A stretch of DNA of 64,000 nucleotides from Lodderomyces elongisporus (Eukaryota; Ascomycota; Pichiomycetes; Serinales; Debaryomycetaceae). The position numbers and the translations under genes were made by a program. Positions 1 to 9,726 of the stretch are shown piece after piece. The DNA lies in NCBI RefSeq assembly GCF_030384665.1, contig NC_083673.1, forward strand, positions 1,063,501 to 1,127,500, given 5' to 3'. Below the pieces are notes generated by a model, which made no database searches, was not told the origin of the DNA, and saw only the letters and a program-made list of their open reading frames with translations. The first letter of the stretch is position 1. The number at the start of each line of letters is the position of its first letter.

Positions 1-338
1 ACGTATTGGTTATTCCAAAATACCATGGTGCTAAACTACACAATATTCCAGATGAATACTTGAGTGACATCTTACCTGTGGTTAAGAAATTGACACATGT
101 CTTGAAATTGGATGACAATAACACTCCTGAGGGCGAAGGTTACAATATCTTGCAAAACAATGGAAGAATTGCTCACCAAGTGGTCGATCACGTCCATTTC
201 CATTTGATTCCTAAGAGAGATGAAGAAACAGGATTGGGTGTTGGCTGGCCTGCCCAAGAAACAAACTTTGACAAGCTAAACAAGTTGCATGAGAAATTGA
301 AGAAAGAATTGGAACAATATGAAACTGAGAAATTGTAA
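1..338 (+). CDS. HNT1: HIT-family nucleoside phosphoramidase (Hnt1-like), 5' end missing
   Basis: The frame is open from the first base, so the gene starts left of the window; the visible part is about 111 codons and ends at TAA 336-338. It carries the histidine-triad signature HVHFHLIPK (the three His codons begin at 189), which binds the nucleotide phosphate and supplies the catalytic His. It also has the conserved run VIPKYHGAKLH and the AHQVVDHVH segment typical of Hnt1/HINT1, an AMP-lysine (phosphoramidate) hydrolase. The missing part would hold the N-terminal CxxC-type strand region, about 35-45 residues, and in budding yeast an early intron. Assignment to Hnt1 rather than Hnt2 or Aph1 rests on the length and on these motifs. 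Family: firm. Exact orthologue: likely. Confidence 0.85.
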   Translation, partial: VLVIPKYHGAKLHNIPDEYLSDILPVVKKLTHVLKLDDNNTPEGEGYNILQNNGRIAHQVVDHVHFHLIPKRDEETGLGVGWPAQETNFDKLNKLHEKLKKELEQYETEKL

Positions 339-561
339 ATCTAATGAAACAAGGGAGAAAGAAAGAAAGAAAGAAAGAATGAATGAATAATAAGACAAAA
401 AAGTAAATCGAAGTGGATAAACAGGCGCAAGTTAGTAGATTGCGGATTATAAGAAAGGATAGAGTTGAGTGCAAAGAAAGAAATCATTGAGAAGAAAAAG
501 TTAATAGTCTAATACTAGCCTAGCTATATATATATATTAATCAAAAGTATGAACTTATGCT

Positions 562-1239
562 TTACAAAAACCCGCCAATGAGTCCACCAACGTAGCCCAT
601 TATATAACTTGTAAAGAAAGTTAATGTTGAAGCTCCAAATGGGAAATAGCTCACTGTGTAGTACAACACAGCCAAAATCTCAATAATACTTGTGAATATT
701 GTCAAGATACTGCTCTTTAGCACCACACTTGAGTAAATAGTCAACAATATAGATGAAAAAAACACAACTGTGAATACGATTCTTTCCCGCAGCAAGAGAT
801 GGCCAATGTAGCTATAAGGTCCTTGCAACACACCAAAGGAAACAACAAACAACAATGATCCGCCAGACCATAAAAGACCAAACTTACGTGGCCGCAAAGC
901 CAATACTGGGAACATAAAGAAGCATAAAACAAAGCAAAGCATTGATGCACCCAAACAGCACCCAAACCCAATCAAACGTTCTAGTCGCGATAGCTGGAAC
1001 CATGATGGTTCTTGTGCTGGCGCAGAAGCGCTATTGCTTGATACCGCATCCTGCACCGATGTTGGAAGCCTGCTGTACAAGTCGTTCGTACCCAGCTTTA
1101 TATAATCAGACCACTCGGTAAGAATCGGCTGTGCTCTACCACTATTGCCGCGGCTAGATGAGTTTGTAGAATATGTAGTTCTTGCGTTCCAGTTCTGAAA
1201 CAGTTGTCGAAATATGTTTTCTGTGTTTCCGTTGGCCAT
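562..1239 (-). CDS. SFT2: Sft2-type Golgi membrane protein
   Basis: A 225-residue protein, close to the roughly 215 of yeast Sft2. The N-terminal ~100 residues are hydrophilic and Ser/Asn-rich. Then come four closely spaced hydrophobic segments (about residues 107-127, 133-153, 158-180 and 187-223), with the short Arg/Lys loop RPRKFG between the first two, the arrangement of the Got1/Sft2 family. The C-terminus ends FTSYIMGYVGGLIGGF, a pattern of that family. Sft2 proteins act in fusion of endosome-derived vesicles with the late Golgi, partly redundant with Got1. The gene diverges from RTG3 across an 891-bp spacer full of microsatellites. The ATG at 1239 is the only in-frame start before the cytosolic tail. 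What I see is the membrane layout; the function is taken from the family. Confidence 0.82.
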   Translation of the reverse strand: MANGNTENIFRQLFQNWNARTTYSTNSSSRGNSGRAQPILTEWSDYIKLGTNDLYSRLPTSVQDAVSSNSASAPAQEPSWFQLSRLERLIGFGCCLGASMLCFVLCFFMFPVLALRPRKFGLLWSGGSLLFVVSFGVLQGPYSYIGHLLLRERIVFTVVFFSSILLTIYSSVVLKSSILTIFTSIIEILAVLYYTVSYFPFGASTLTFFTSYIMGYVGGLIGGFL

Positions 1240-2130
1240 GGGGTAAATGTAATTTCTCTATTTATTTTTGTTTGTTTTGTTTTGTTTTGTTTTGTTTTGT
1301 TTTGTTTTGTTTTGTTTTGTTTTCCAATTAATGTATTATTCGACAGGTAGTAAAGGCCTTAGTTTGAATAGTAAATACGATGGTTCAGTTCCAGTTCCAG
1401 TTCCAGTTCCAGTTCCAGTTCCAATTCAAGTTTCCGCTCCAGTTTTAGTAGTAGTAGTAATAATAATAATAATAATAAGGCAAAACTATGCAGATATAAT
1501 GAAGTATATGTATATGTATATATATATATATCAGAGAAGTTGCCAGTTGTGTTGATAAGAATTAGGTAAAAGACAAAGTAAAGAATCAAAAAATGATAAT
1601 TATAAAAAAAAACAATAAAGAACCGCTAGCTGTTGGTAGAGTAACAATATATCCGTTGCAGAAAAATTGTGGTTATATTAGGAATATGTTGATACAATAA
1701 TTATATTTGGAAACGAGGGTAAAATTAAAAAATAAAAAAGAAAAGAAAAGAAAGGAAAATAAATAAAGTGAACCAATTCCGCCAAAAATACGTCAGAACG
1801 CCTAAACTACACCCCCTTCCCTTATAAGATCCTTTACCAATTACGAACAACAACAATAACAACAACAACGACAACGGCAACACAGAAAATACCCCTATTT
1901 AATAGAGTTCACTACGCTTTCATCCACATTAACCACTCAAAGGAAGGTTTTGAGTTACATTTGCCCACCCTCAATTTTTAATTGCTCACTACAAGATTCG
2001 AGAAGTGCCTTCTCCGTGTGTGTGTGTGCGTTTTTTTTTTTTGTTTTTCGTTTTTCAAATATCTTCTTCCTTCTCTCTATTCAACTATATATTTACCTCA
2101 TAAATCTCCTGCAAAGCCTTCAACATTAAA
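1240..2130. repeat. SFT2/RTG3 divergent promoter with stacked microsatellites
   Basis: There is no gene in this spacer. It holds a (TTTTG)n run of about ten units (about 1268-1321), a (CCAGTT)n run (about 1386-1430), TAA/ATA triplets (about 1446-1478), a short TA run (about 1518-1532), AAC/ACA triplets (about 1846-1872), a TG run (about 2016-2028) and a T tract just before RTG3. The ORFs that cross it are low-complexity translations of these repeats. Confidence 0.8.
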
Positions 2131-4047
2131 ATGGATCAATTCTTAAAAGATAGTCCTTCTGATTTCACTTCCGTTGACGAACGGACTTTTGCTCGCAACT
2201 CTGCGAATGCATTAGAAGAGAACTTGAACGATTTGCCAAACTTTGTTTATAACCCTTTGCAATTGGACCTAAATGAAAATAAGTCACCGCAGGACACGAA
2301 TAAGCAGCTGGAAAATGAATTGCAAAATACTGAAGCTTATTTTAATTTTGATATCAATAAACCGGGCTCTGAGATTGATGAGTTGAATTACACAAGTAAT
2401 GACGGGAAAAACAATTTGCTCAAGTTCGACAATTCAAGTAATTCCGCTAACGATTACGATGACACGCAAAATAGTTCTAATGTCTATGACAATAATTTTG
2501 GAAATACTTCTTCAACCACTGCTCCTAATGCTACTGCTGCTACTGCTGCTACTGCTGCTACTGCTGCTACTGTTGATGCCGTTGACGCTGTTGACGCTGT
2601 TGGCTCTGTTTCTGGATTTCCTATGCAACAACTGGCAGAATTTGGCGAAACCAATTTAGATGCACAATTGGAAAACAACAATGAGTCTACGTTTGAGGCT
2701 GGAGGTGATTACCTTAGTCCCATGGGATTCACATATAGTCAACAACCGCAACAACGCGCAAACCTGAACTACCAACAACCACAGCAACTGCAACCACAGC
2801 AACCACAGCAACAACAGCAATTTCAACAACCTCAACAACCTCAACAAACGCAACGTCCAATTCAGAGGCAACAACCTCAGCAATTTAGGCAATCTCAACA
2901 GGAATTTTCTACAGACTCCAACCAGTTTTTAAACTCTAACCCAGGGTCGTTTACCAATGAGCCATTTTTGGACGACGTGGCATTTTCCCAAGCAATATTA
3001 GGTCCACAACTAAACTCGCCCCCATTTGAAGCGAGCGCCAAACAAAGCTCTTCACCTCAGCCAATATCACCTTTGCTCCAAAGTTCACAGGCATATATCA
3101 ACCCTATCAACTCAACCAATCTTGATGAACTAATATCTCCCGGTAAAAACTTTGAAGACACATCATATTTGAGTCCGCAATATTTTTCACCTCCTAACAA
3201 AGCAGGCGCTCACTTTAACTCATTGCGATCGATAGCTGAACACGGAGGGTTTGACCAAAATACTGCAAATTCAAACATGTTTAGTCCTAACATATCAAGA
3301 CATGGCAGTATAAGTGGACCTGGAGCTTATTCAGATGCAGCCCAAATTCCTCAACAACTGCTCTCAAACCAACAGCCAGGAAATAATACATACCTATCTC
3401 CACAATTAGATCCACTGTCTTATGTATCGCCTGATTTCTATGGTGGCTCATATCTAAACTCACCACCACCAAACGACCGCACTTATCGTGCTAACTTATA
3501 TGACCCTGGTCCGACAAATGCTATGAGTACTTCAATCCCAAACCATGGTTTTAAGCAAGAGAATTGGGGTGCACTATCTCCTCCTCCAACGCAGTCGTCA
3601 ATTTTAAGCACATCTGTACCAGGAAAATCCAGCCAATCAACATCTACGAGAGACTCGACGCACCTCTCGGTTCCGACGAAACAATTATCCAAGGAGGAGA
3701 AATTAAAAAGGCGTAGAGAGTTTCATAATGCAGTTGAACGAAGACGTCGTGATTTGATAAAAGAGCGTATAAAGGAGCTTGGTATTATAGTGCCGCCCTC
3801 ACTACTAAATCCCCAATTGTGTGCAGTGCAAACTTTGCAAAGGAAAAATAGCGTAGAATCCAATGATCTTAGTGACTTGATTGGTTCAATAAAGGTCAAG
3901 GATACCAAACCTAACAAGTCTGCCATTTTGAATAAATCCGTGGTTTATATGAACCATTTGAATTATGTTTTACAACAGCAACAGAAAACGCGGGAAGACT
4001 TGACTCGCCAGATTGAGAGCTTAGAAGCAGAACTAAGTTATCTTTAA
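2131..4047 (+). CDS. RTG3: bHLH transcription factor, Rtg3-like
   Basis: A 638-residue protein. The first ~500 residues are low-complexity: an Ala/Val run encoded by GCT/ACT triplets (about residues 131-155) and a long Gln-rich stretch (about 205-265). The C-terminus holds a basic helix-loop-helix domain starting with REFHNAVERRRRDLIKERI (F531 at base 3721). The HNxxERRRR basic region has the E and R residues that read E-box half sites. The loop is about 50 residues longer than usual and is followed by KSAILNKSVVYMNHLN and a coiled coil to the end. The long loop and this helix are typical of Rtg3, which with Rtg1 drives retrograde (mitochondria-to-nucleus) genes in Saccharomyces and galactose genes in Candida. 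Cph2, another Candida bHLH factor, is the main alternative. The start is a good ATG after a purine-rich leader. Confidence 0.75.
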   Translation: MDQFLKDSPSDFTSVDERTFARNSANALEENLNDLPNFVYNPLQLDLNENKSPQDTNKQLENELQNTEAYFNFDINKPGSEIDELNYTSNDGKNNLLKFDNSSNSANDYDDTQNSSNVYDNNFGNTSSTTAPNATAATAATAATAATVDAVDAVDAVGSVSGFPMQQLAEFGETNLDAQLENNNESTFEAGGDYLSPMGFTYSQQPQQRANLNYQQPQQLQPQQPQQQQQFQQPQQPQQTQRPIQRQQPQQFRQSQQEFSTDSNQFLNSNPGSFTNEPFLDDVAFSQAILGPQLNSPPFEASAKQSSSPQPISPLLQSSQAYINPINSTNLDELISPGKNFEDTSYLSPQYFSPPNKAGAHFNSLRSIAEHGGFDQNTANSNMFSPNISRHGSISGPGAYSDAAQIPQQLLSNQQPGNNTYLSPQLDPLSYVSPDFYGGSYLNSPPPNDRTYRANLYDPGPTNAMSTSIPNHGFKQENWGALSPPPTQSSILSTSVPGKSSQSTSTRDSTHLSVPTKQLSKEEKLKRRREFHNAVERRRRDLIKERIKELGIIVPPSLLNPQLCAVQTLQRKNSVESNDLSDLIGSIKVKDTKPNKSAILNKSVVYMNHLNYVLQQQQKTREDLTRQIESLEAELSYL

Positions 4048-4433
4048 AAAGAAAGAAATGAACAGAGACAATTAGGGGAACAAATTTTTATATTGTTTTT
4101 TATAGAGTTATCGTTTAAATACTTGTTTAATTAGTTGTTTAATTAGTTGTTTAATTAGTTGTTTAATTATTTGTTCATTTGTTTTTATTCAATTACTTTT
4201 TTCTAAAAAAAATATAGGTTTTAACTATTTAATAATTAGTTGTTATTCTATATAGATGAATGTAACGTTTTTGTATGTAGTTTGAGCTTCAGTTGTATTA
4301 AACAAATGAGAAGCATTTGAAATTATTGAATGTAAAACAGTCAGATATTACTTACCAAAGCGAAAGAAAAAGAAAAAGAAAAACGGCAGGAGAGAGAAAA
4401 TGTGGGAAACCACTTAAACGTGGATTGGATTCT
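4048..4433. repeat. RTG3/ESF1 convergent spacer with a 12-bp tandem repeat
   Basis: At 4123-4170 the unit TTGTTTAATTAG is repeated four times in a row, the last copy ending in T. The rest is A/T-rich 3' sequence of two convergent genes, with an (AAAAAG)-like purine run near 4365-4385. No ORF here looks coding. Confidence 0.85.
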
Positions 4434-4734
4434 CTATTGTTTACTTTTCTTTTTCTTGAGTTTTGCAGCTAGAGCTTTTATATCTGCTCCCTCATTACCA
4501 CCATCATCAGCAGCCTTTCGTTTATTCGACCCTTGATGCTTGAGAGATCCCGACTTTTGTGGAGCTGAGTTCTGTTTCCTTCTATTTGCTCTTTCTTGCA
4601 ATATCTTTTTTGTGGTTTCTGTTTGTTTAAATTCACTATTAGATGGATCAATGGCAAAATCATGACTCTCAAAAATCTCTTTAAATCTTGGATCACTAAG
4701 ATCAGCTTTGAAATTATCGCGCTCTGCATCATCA

Positions 4735-4769
<35 letters not shown>

Positions 4770-6656
4770 CTTTTTCAGTTTTGACTTTTTACCCTTTCTT
4801 GTTTTATCCTTCTTCAAATCATCTCTAAAGCTCTCTTCCGATTGATTGTCACTTCCATGGATCTTCAGGGCGTTCTTATTTTTGTTCCTCAAACGGCCAT
4901 TTCCTTGGTCACGTTCGGATACAACTTCCTGTTTTTTTTGTTCCGTCTGTTCTTTTTGCTCCTTGAACTTGTTCAATCTCCTTTGCCTTCTCTCTTTTTC
5001 TTTTCTCTTGTATGCATCTATCGTGGTTTCTTCTTTCTCCTCTTCATTTTGCTCGTCCTTGGCATCCTTTAAGCCTGGATCAAAAGTGATTTCCATATCA
5101 ATATCATCTTCATCATCACTACCATCGCCACCTTTATGTTCTTTTCCAAATCTTTGAAACGTATTTCCCAATAAACTTTGGTATTTACTTCTCAAATCTC
5201 CAGCCTTGGTAGCTTCTCTATCGCTAGCTCCATCATCATCGGAATCGCTGGCCAAATACGCTTTGAAATCGTTTTCCTCGATTTCCTTTTGCGATAATGG
5301 TCTTGACGACAACTGCAAACGCTCTTTTGGCGTTTCGTCCCATGTGAGCTTCACTTTGGAGTGTTGTAACGCATCAGTAACAAATCGTGAGTCGGGGCGA
5401 TACTTTGACGGTACTTTAGTACATCTGTCCTTTGCTTCATCATCATCAAATTCCATGCCTTCAGGAATATATCTCAAATCGAAAATATTTGCCGTTGACT
5501 CGTACTCGGTGCCATCGACTTTCTCGTAAACTGCTTGTGATGTGGACACTGAATCACAAACAACAACTGCATAATAATACCTTAATCTTTGCAACTGGTA
5601 TCGACGCAAAGCTTTACTGTCGTAATCTTCCTTTCCATCATCCTGCTCATATAATTTTCTTGTCACTTTCTCCAATTGCTTGGGATCATTTATATCGACA
5701 TCAGAATCCAAATCAGAATCACTCTCATCTGAAGAGTCAGAATCAGAATTAGAATCAGAACCATTTTTAGATCTTTTTCCGGACTTGGATTTCTTTTTCT
5801 TGTTTTTAAACAATTCCTTTGGAGGCCCTTCTATTTCTTCTCTTTGCATCCGCTCTTTACCAAATTCAGATGGGTAGATTGTAACCGACTCAATTTTACC
5901 ACCTTTTGGTGCAAATGATGCAAAAGTAGCCATTAAATCCTCGGCACGCAAATTGTCCCAATCCATATTGACAACTGCAAATGAGCTTGTGGGATCTGAC
6001 TCCTCTGGTTTTGTCTCCTCCAATTCAATCTCAGACTCACTCTCTTCGAAAGCGACATCTTCGTCATCCGATGACGATGATGATGACAAGTCAGATGAGT
6101 CATCTTCTTCTGAAGATGAAGAAGTACCTAATCCTTCACCTCTTGCTCTGTCTAATGCCGATTCTTCTTTCCTGATTTGTTCTGCAAGAGCATCAACATC
6201 GTTCTTTTCCTTTCCCTTCAAAAGAGGTTGGTCTTTTGACTCATCATCTGATTCATCAGAACTACCACTTTCTGATTCACTATCTGATTCACTCTCATCT
6301 GCCTCTTTTTCTCCTTCTTCTATTCCTTCCTTTGGGATTTCATCTCCATCCTCATCGCTTTCGTATTCGTAAAATTTGCTCAAATTATTATCCTTAGTCT
6401 TTAACTTTCTTCCATATTTGTCAATCTTAACACTCTTACCCAAAGCACCTGCATTAAGTTTTTTCAATTCCTTCTTGTTGAATCGGTCGTCTACTTTAAC
6501 CTTTAAGTTTTTAAAATTTGGAAACTTGAAACGAGGGTCATTGTGCACAGATTTGAATCTAGCGTCTTCAGTAACTGGCTTTACAGCTGGCTTGCTATCC
6601 TTGTTCAGTTTAGAAGGCTTTCCCGCCTTATTCTTGGTAGAGTCTTGTTTTGCCAT
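4434..6656 (-). CDS. ESF1: Esf1, 18S pre-rRNA processing factor
   Basis: A 740-residue nucleolar protein. The N-terminus has the Esf1 hallmark DARFKSVHNDPRFKFP and a VKIDKYGRKLK element near residues 30-85. Very acidic Ser/Asp/Glu stretches follow (about 95-225 and 295-320). The central conserved domain runs from about 225 to 460 (SFAVVNMDWDNLRAEDLM, VTIYPSEFGKERM, RYYYAVVVCDS). The C-terminus has the NUC153 motif DLSDPRFKEIFESHDFAIDP (about 650-670) and Lys-rich tails. Esf1 is needed for early cleavages that release 18S rRNA in the small-subunit processome. Length and motif order match the family, where yeast Esf1 is 628 residues; the extra length is acidic and poly-Ala (AAAAAAAA near residue 634) low-complexity sequence. 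It converges with RTG3. Confidence 0.93.
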
Positions 6657-6975
6657 TTGCTGTTTTTACAGGTCTACCTTTAGTAAAATGATGTATTTAG
6701 CCAAGTGGTTAGTTAATTCCACTAGATTCTATACTCATCGCGCACCTTCCACGGAAATATTTATCTATATAAATATATATATGTATATTTCAACGTATAT
6801 TTGTTATTAACTACCCGCACTCATCCTCCGAGAACATTTTCATTTTTGTGGCACAGCGACCAAATCTTACCAAATCCTACCAAAGTGGAACCAAAATACA
6901 ACCAGAATACAACCAAAATACAATTAAAGTGGAACCAAAATGTAACTAAAATGTAATTAAAATGCAACTAAATAG
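6657..6975. repeat. ESF1 upstream region with imperfect ~11-bp repeats
   Basis: From about 6860 to 6972 the sequence is a degenerate tandem array built on CCAAAATACAA / CCTACCAAAGTGGAA units, ending at the RTC5 stop codon. A short TA run lies at about 6768-6785. No gene is seen. ESF1 and RTC5 are both on the minus strand, so this segment is at once the ESF1 promoter and the RTC5 3' region. Confidence 0.7.
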
Positions 6976-8955
6976 TTATAAAGATCCGCCGCTACCGTTA
7001 TTTCCCACCAACCCAGCCATTTCCAAAAATGCCCTTTCCTCACCCATGTTACGTATATTCACACTTTGGCGAGCTTCTGCTTGTTGCTCTTCCCATTTCC
7101 ACTGCCTTTGCTGCTCCTCTAGTTCTTTTTTTGATCCAATACCCCAGACTTCCAAATCTGTGATCAAAAATCGGTCCTCAAAATCTTCATGGGCTACTGT
7201 ACTTGGCAGTCTAGACCTGTTGAAGTAAGTTGTGGCATTGGTGCTCAGAGATCCTAAGTGGCGGAAAACAGCAAATTCTAGGTTGGATTCTATGGTTAAA
7301 GAAACATCGCCCGGGTAATACTTTTTATTATTACTTTTGTTCAATGGTTGTGCATTTCCAAATCCGAGCCCCATACCAGAATTATTGAAATATATCAGCT
7401 GTCCTTTAAGAATTTCACTGTGTAAACTCGTGTAGTAGTCAGCTCTAGGTTCAAGGGAGAGTATGAGAGATTTTTCATCTCCAAAATTTTTCTTGTTGGA
7501 GTTCTGCCAAGGCTGGTTAATTAGAACGCAATACGTGATCCGATCATTGGTATATTGCCATGATTTTAACAAATCCTCGTTTGCTTGAAAAAATTTGGGA
7601 TACGTCTCGTCAAATTCTTGATATCTACGATTGGTATCAATGGTCCTCTGTTTAATCCTTTTCCCGCTAACAAATAGCAAAGTTGGAGCGTGCCATTTGT
7701 ATATTTTGTTTTCAAGAGATCTTATCGAGAACCCAGCTTCCAGACCAGCAAAAAGCTTTATCGCGTTGAATCTTGTCACTTCAATTGTACTTCCTATTCC
7801 TCGGAGCATGGATGAGATGTAAGCAATTAGCGAAATAGAAACCAATTTAGATCCAAAAGACGATTCAACATCATTACCTACCTTGGTTTCCTCTTTACTT
7901 TGAGCTTCAACTCCAGCTCCCTCATTTTCTTTCATAGTGGTTTTGGTTCCGGTTGTGGCTCCATTTGGAACTTCATCCCCAGTACCATCCATTTTGCTAT
8001 TTGCTGATGTCTCAAAAAACGGTAAAGAAATGTTCAATACATTGTTTTCAACAACTTTTCTCAAATTGACTTCAACAAATGGGGCAAGTAAGTTATTCAT
8101 TCCCAGTGAAAACTCGGACCAGCTCAAAGTTTGACTGTTCAAATCATCTTTAGACAAGTCGTTGTTCATATATCTTAACAAATCGAGAGAGTACTTGCGA
8201 AAATCTTTCCATGTCGTCAAGTTGTGAACAAATTGGTCATGCATCTTATTATGTTTTTGATTTGGTATAGATTCTGTGAGCAAAAATAATGTAGTAAGAT
8301 TTAGAAAGAGGCTTGGTTGTAACTGTAGCTGATTCATATCCAAATTGCTCAACTTCTTTATAATCTCCAAACCGCCCCAATCAACTTTCTGCGCCTTAAT
8401 AGCAATACTGTCTCCATCTTCAATAGGATATTTGAGTGGAATTGTAAACAGGTGATCCAGATCATCTTCGAAAAAATTCATATCCGATTGGTGGGAAAGA
8501 GCAATGAACAAGAATTTCCAAATAATTTCACCATTATCGTTGCCAAAAAGCTTCCTATAGCGCCCACTAATAAATACCGATGCTATAACAAACTCTTGCA
8601 CTGTTAAAGATATGATCTCGCTATCGTCTTTACTGCTCAACTTGGGAAATGGGAATTGGCCAATGTATTTCATTATACGAAATAGTATATTGACAGCCGC
8701 CTTGAGTTCATCGCGAGCCCGTGAGTCTACTTCAAAACCATTGAGATTCCATTCGACTACCCTTGCTGATGATAAATGTGTACTTGCTGCTGGATCATTC
8801 GAACTCTGCTTCAAAAAAGATTTGACAAAACTTAACGTTTTTGGTGTAAGCAATTGTAGACATCTTGCTTGAAACAACTCATTAACCTCGGCCCTCGATA
8901 GCTGTAAATTTATTGAAGTTTTATGATTATTCTCACTACTAGATGATTGTCCCAT
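6976..8955 (-). CDS. RTC5: TLDc-domain protein, Rtc5-like
   Basis: A 659-residue protein that begins MGQSSSSE, the N-terminal start of yeast Rtc5; Gly2 followed by Ser residues is a candidate N-myristoylation signal. The C-terminal half (about 385-610) has the TLDc fold signature: FSIRSLENKIYKWHAPTLL, the segment with VSGKR, then GMGLGFGNAQP and, near 560, a stretch that fits the beta-sandwich ending LEVWGIG. TLDc proteins interact with the vacuolar H+-ATPase; yeast Rtc5 was first named from a telomere-capping screen and later linked to V-ATPase disassembly. An Ala/Thr/Glu linker (about 325-365) separates the helical N-terminal half from the TLDc domain. It lies just upstream of ESF1 on the same strand. 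The protein matches the family over its whole length. Confidence 0.85.
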   Translation of the reverse strand: MGQSSSSENNHKTSINLQLSRAEVNELFQARCLQLLTPKTLSFVKSFLKQSSNDPAASTHLSSARVVEWNLNGFEVDSRARDELKAAVNILFRIMKYIGQFPFPKLSSKDDSEIISLTVQEFVIASVFISGRYRKLFGNDNGEIIWKFLFIALSHQSDMNFFEDDLDHLFTIPLKYPIEDGDSIAIKAQKVDWGGLEIIKKLSNLDMNQLQLQPSLFLNLTTLFLLTESIPNQKHNKMHDQFVHNLTTWKDFRKYSLDLLRYMNNDLSKDDLNSQTLSWSEFSLGMNNLLAPFVEVNLRKVVENNVLNISLPFFETSANSKMDGTGDEVPNGATTGTKTTMKENEGAGVEAQSKEETKVGNDVESSFGSKLVSISLIAYISSMLRGIGSTIEVTRFNAIKLFAGLEAGFSIRSLENKIYKWHAPTLLFVSGKRIKQRTIDTNRRYQEFDETYPKFFQANEDLLKSWQYTNDRITYCVLINQPWQNSNKKNFGDEKSLILSLEPRADYYTSLHSEILKGQLIYFNNSGMGLGFGNAQPLNKSNNKKYYPGDVSLTIESNLEFAVFRHLGSLSTNATTYFNRSRLPSTVAHEDFEDRFLITDLEVWGIGSKKELEEQQRQWKWEEQQAEARQSVNIRNMGEERAFLEMAGLVGNNGSGGSL

Positions 8956-9726
8956 TCTATCAATTGAAAGGATTGTTTTGGTGGGTGAAAAAAAAAAACA
9001 AAATAGAAAAGAAAAGAAAACAAACTGTGTCTATTGGTTTCTACTCTTGGTTGCTGATCTCCACATTTTGCTGCATATTTAAATGCACAAACTCCATGGA
9101 ATATATAAATACATAACTGACTATTTCTGAACGCATGTTACGTTATACAAACTCGAAAGAAACGAAAATCAAATTTAGAATAATCAAAGTCATCACCCCC
9201 CCCCCCCCCCCCCCACACGTTAAAAAAATTAAAACAAAATAAAATGCAAGTTCTACTCATATCTACACATCTCTTTTGGTGACATTTAATGAGGCCGATA
9301 TTTGCCTTGTCTGCACGCATTGGTATGTATATATATTAGTGATGCTGCTGTTATTGCTTTCGTAGCAGTTGTTCCATATCCGTTAAATTCGAAATTAGAA
9401 AATCACGGAAAGAGACATAAAGGGACATAAAGAGAATACCGGAGAGCATTTTGTATAGCATATCCGTTTTTCTATTTTGAAAAAAAAAAAAGAAAAAAGC
9501 CCAAAATAAAAAGAAAATGAAGTTGTGACAAAAAATCTTTAAAAGTTAAACAACATTGAGGTTCGTAGTATATGCAAAAAGAAAAGGAAGAAGAAAAAAC
9601 AGACAAGAATGAGAAAACTTTAATAAAAGATTGATCGTTAACTCAATAATTATGGGCTATTCAAAGCTGTCAAATTTGGCCAAATTGGAACAACTTTTAC
9701 CATTCAATCTATTTTTATTCAAAACT
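8956..9726. repeat. RTC5 upstream / KEI1 3' spacer with a 19-base poly-C tract
   Basis: No gene is seen. The spacer contains an unbroken run of 19 C at 9196-9214, which is G19 on the minus strand, an A tract near 8990-9000 and another near 9480-9492. A-rich sequence with little coding potential fills the rest. Confidence 0.8.

Noticed and set aside
1268..1589. Opposed ORFs of about 95 and 76 codons in the SFT2/RTG3 spacer
   Set aside because: They translate the TTTTG, CCAGTT and TAA/TA repeats only.
5953..6372. A 139-codon Ser-rich ORF antisense to ESF1
   Set aside because: It is the complement of the acidic D/E/S repeats of ESF1, so Ser-rich only as a by-product.
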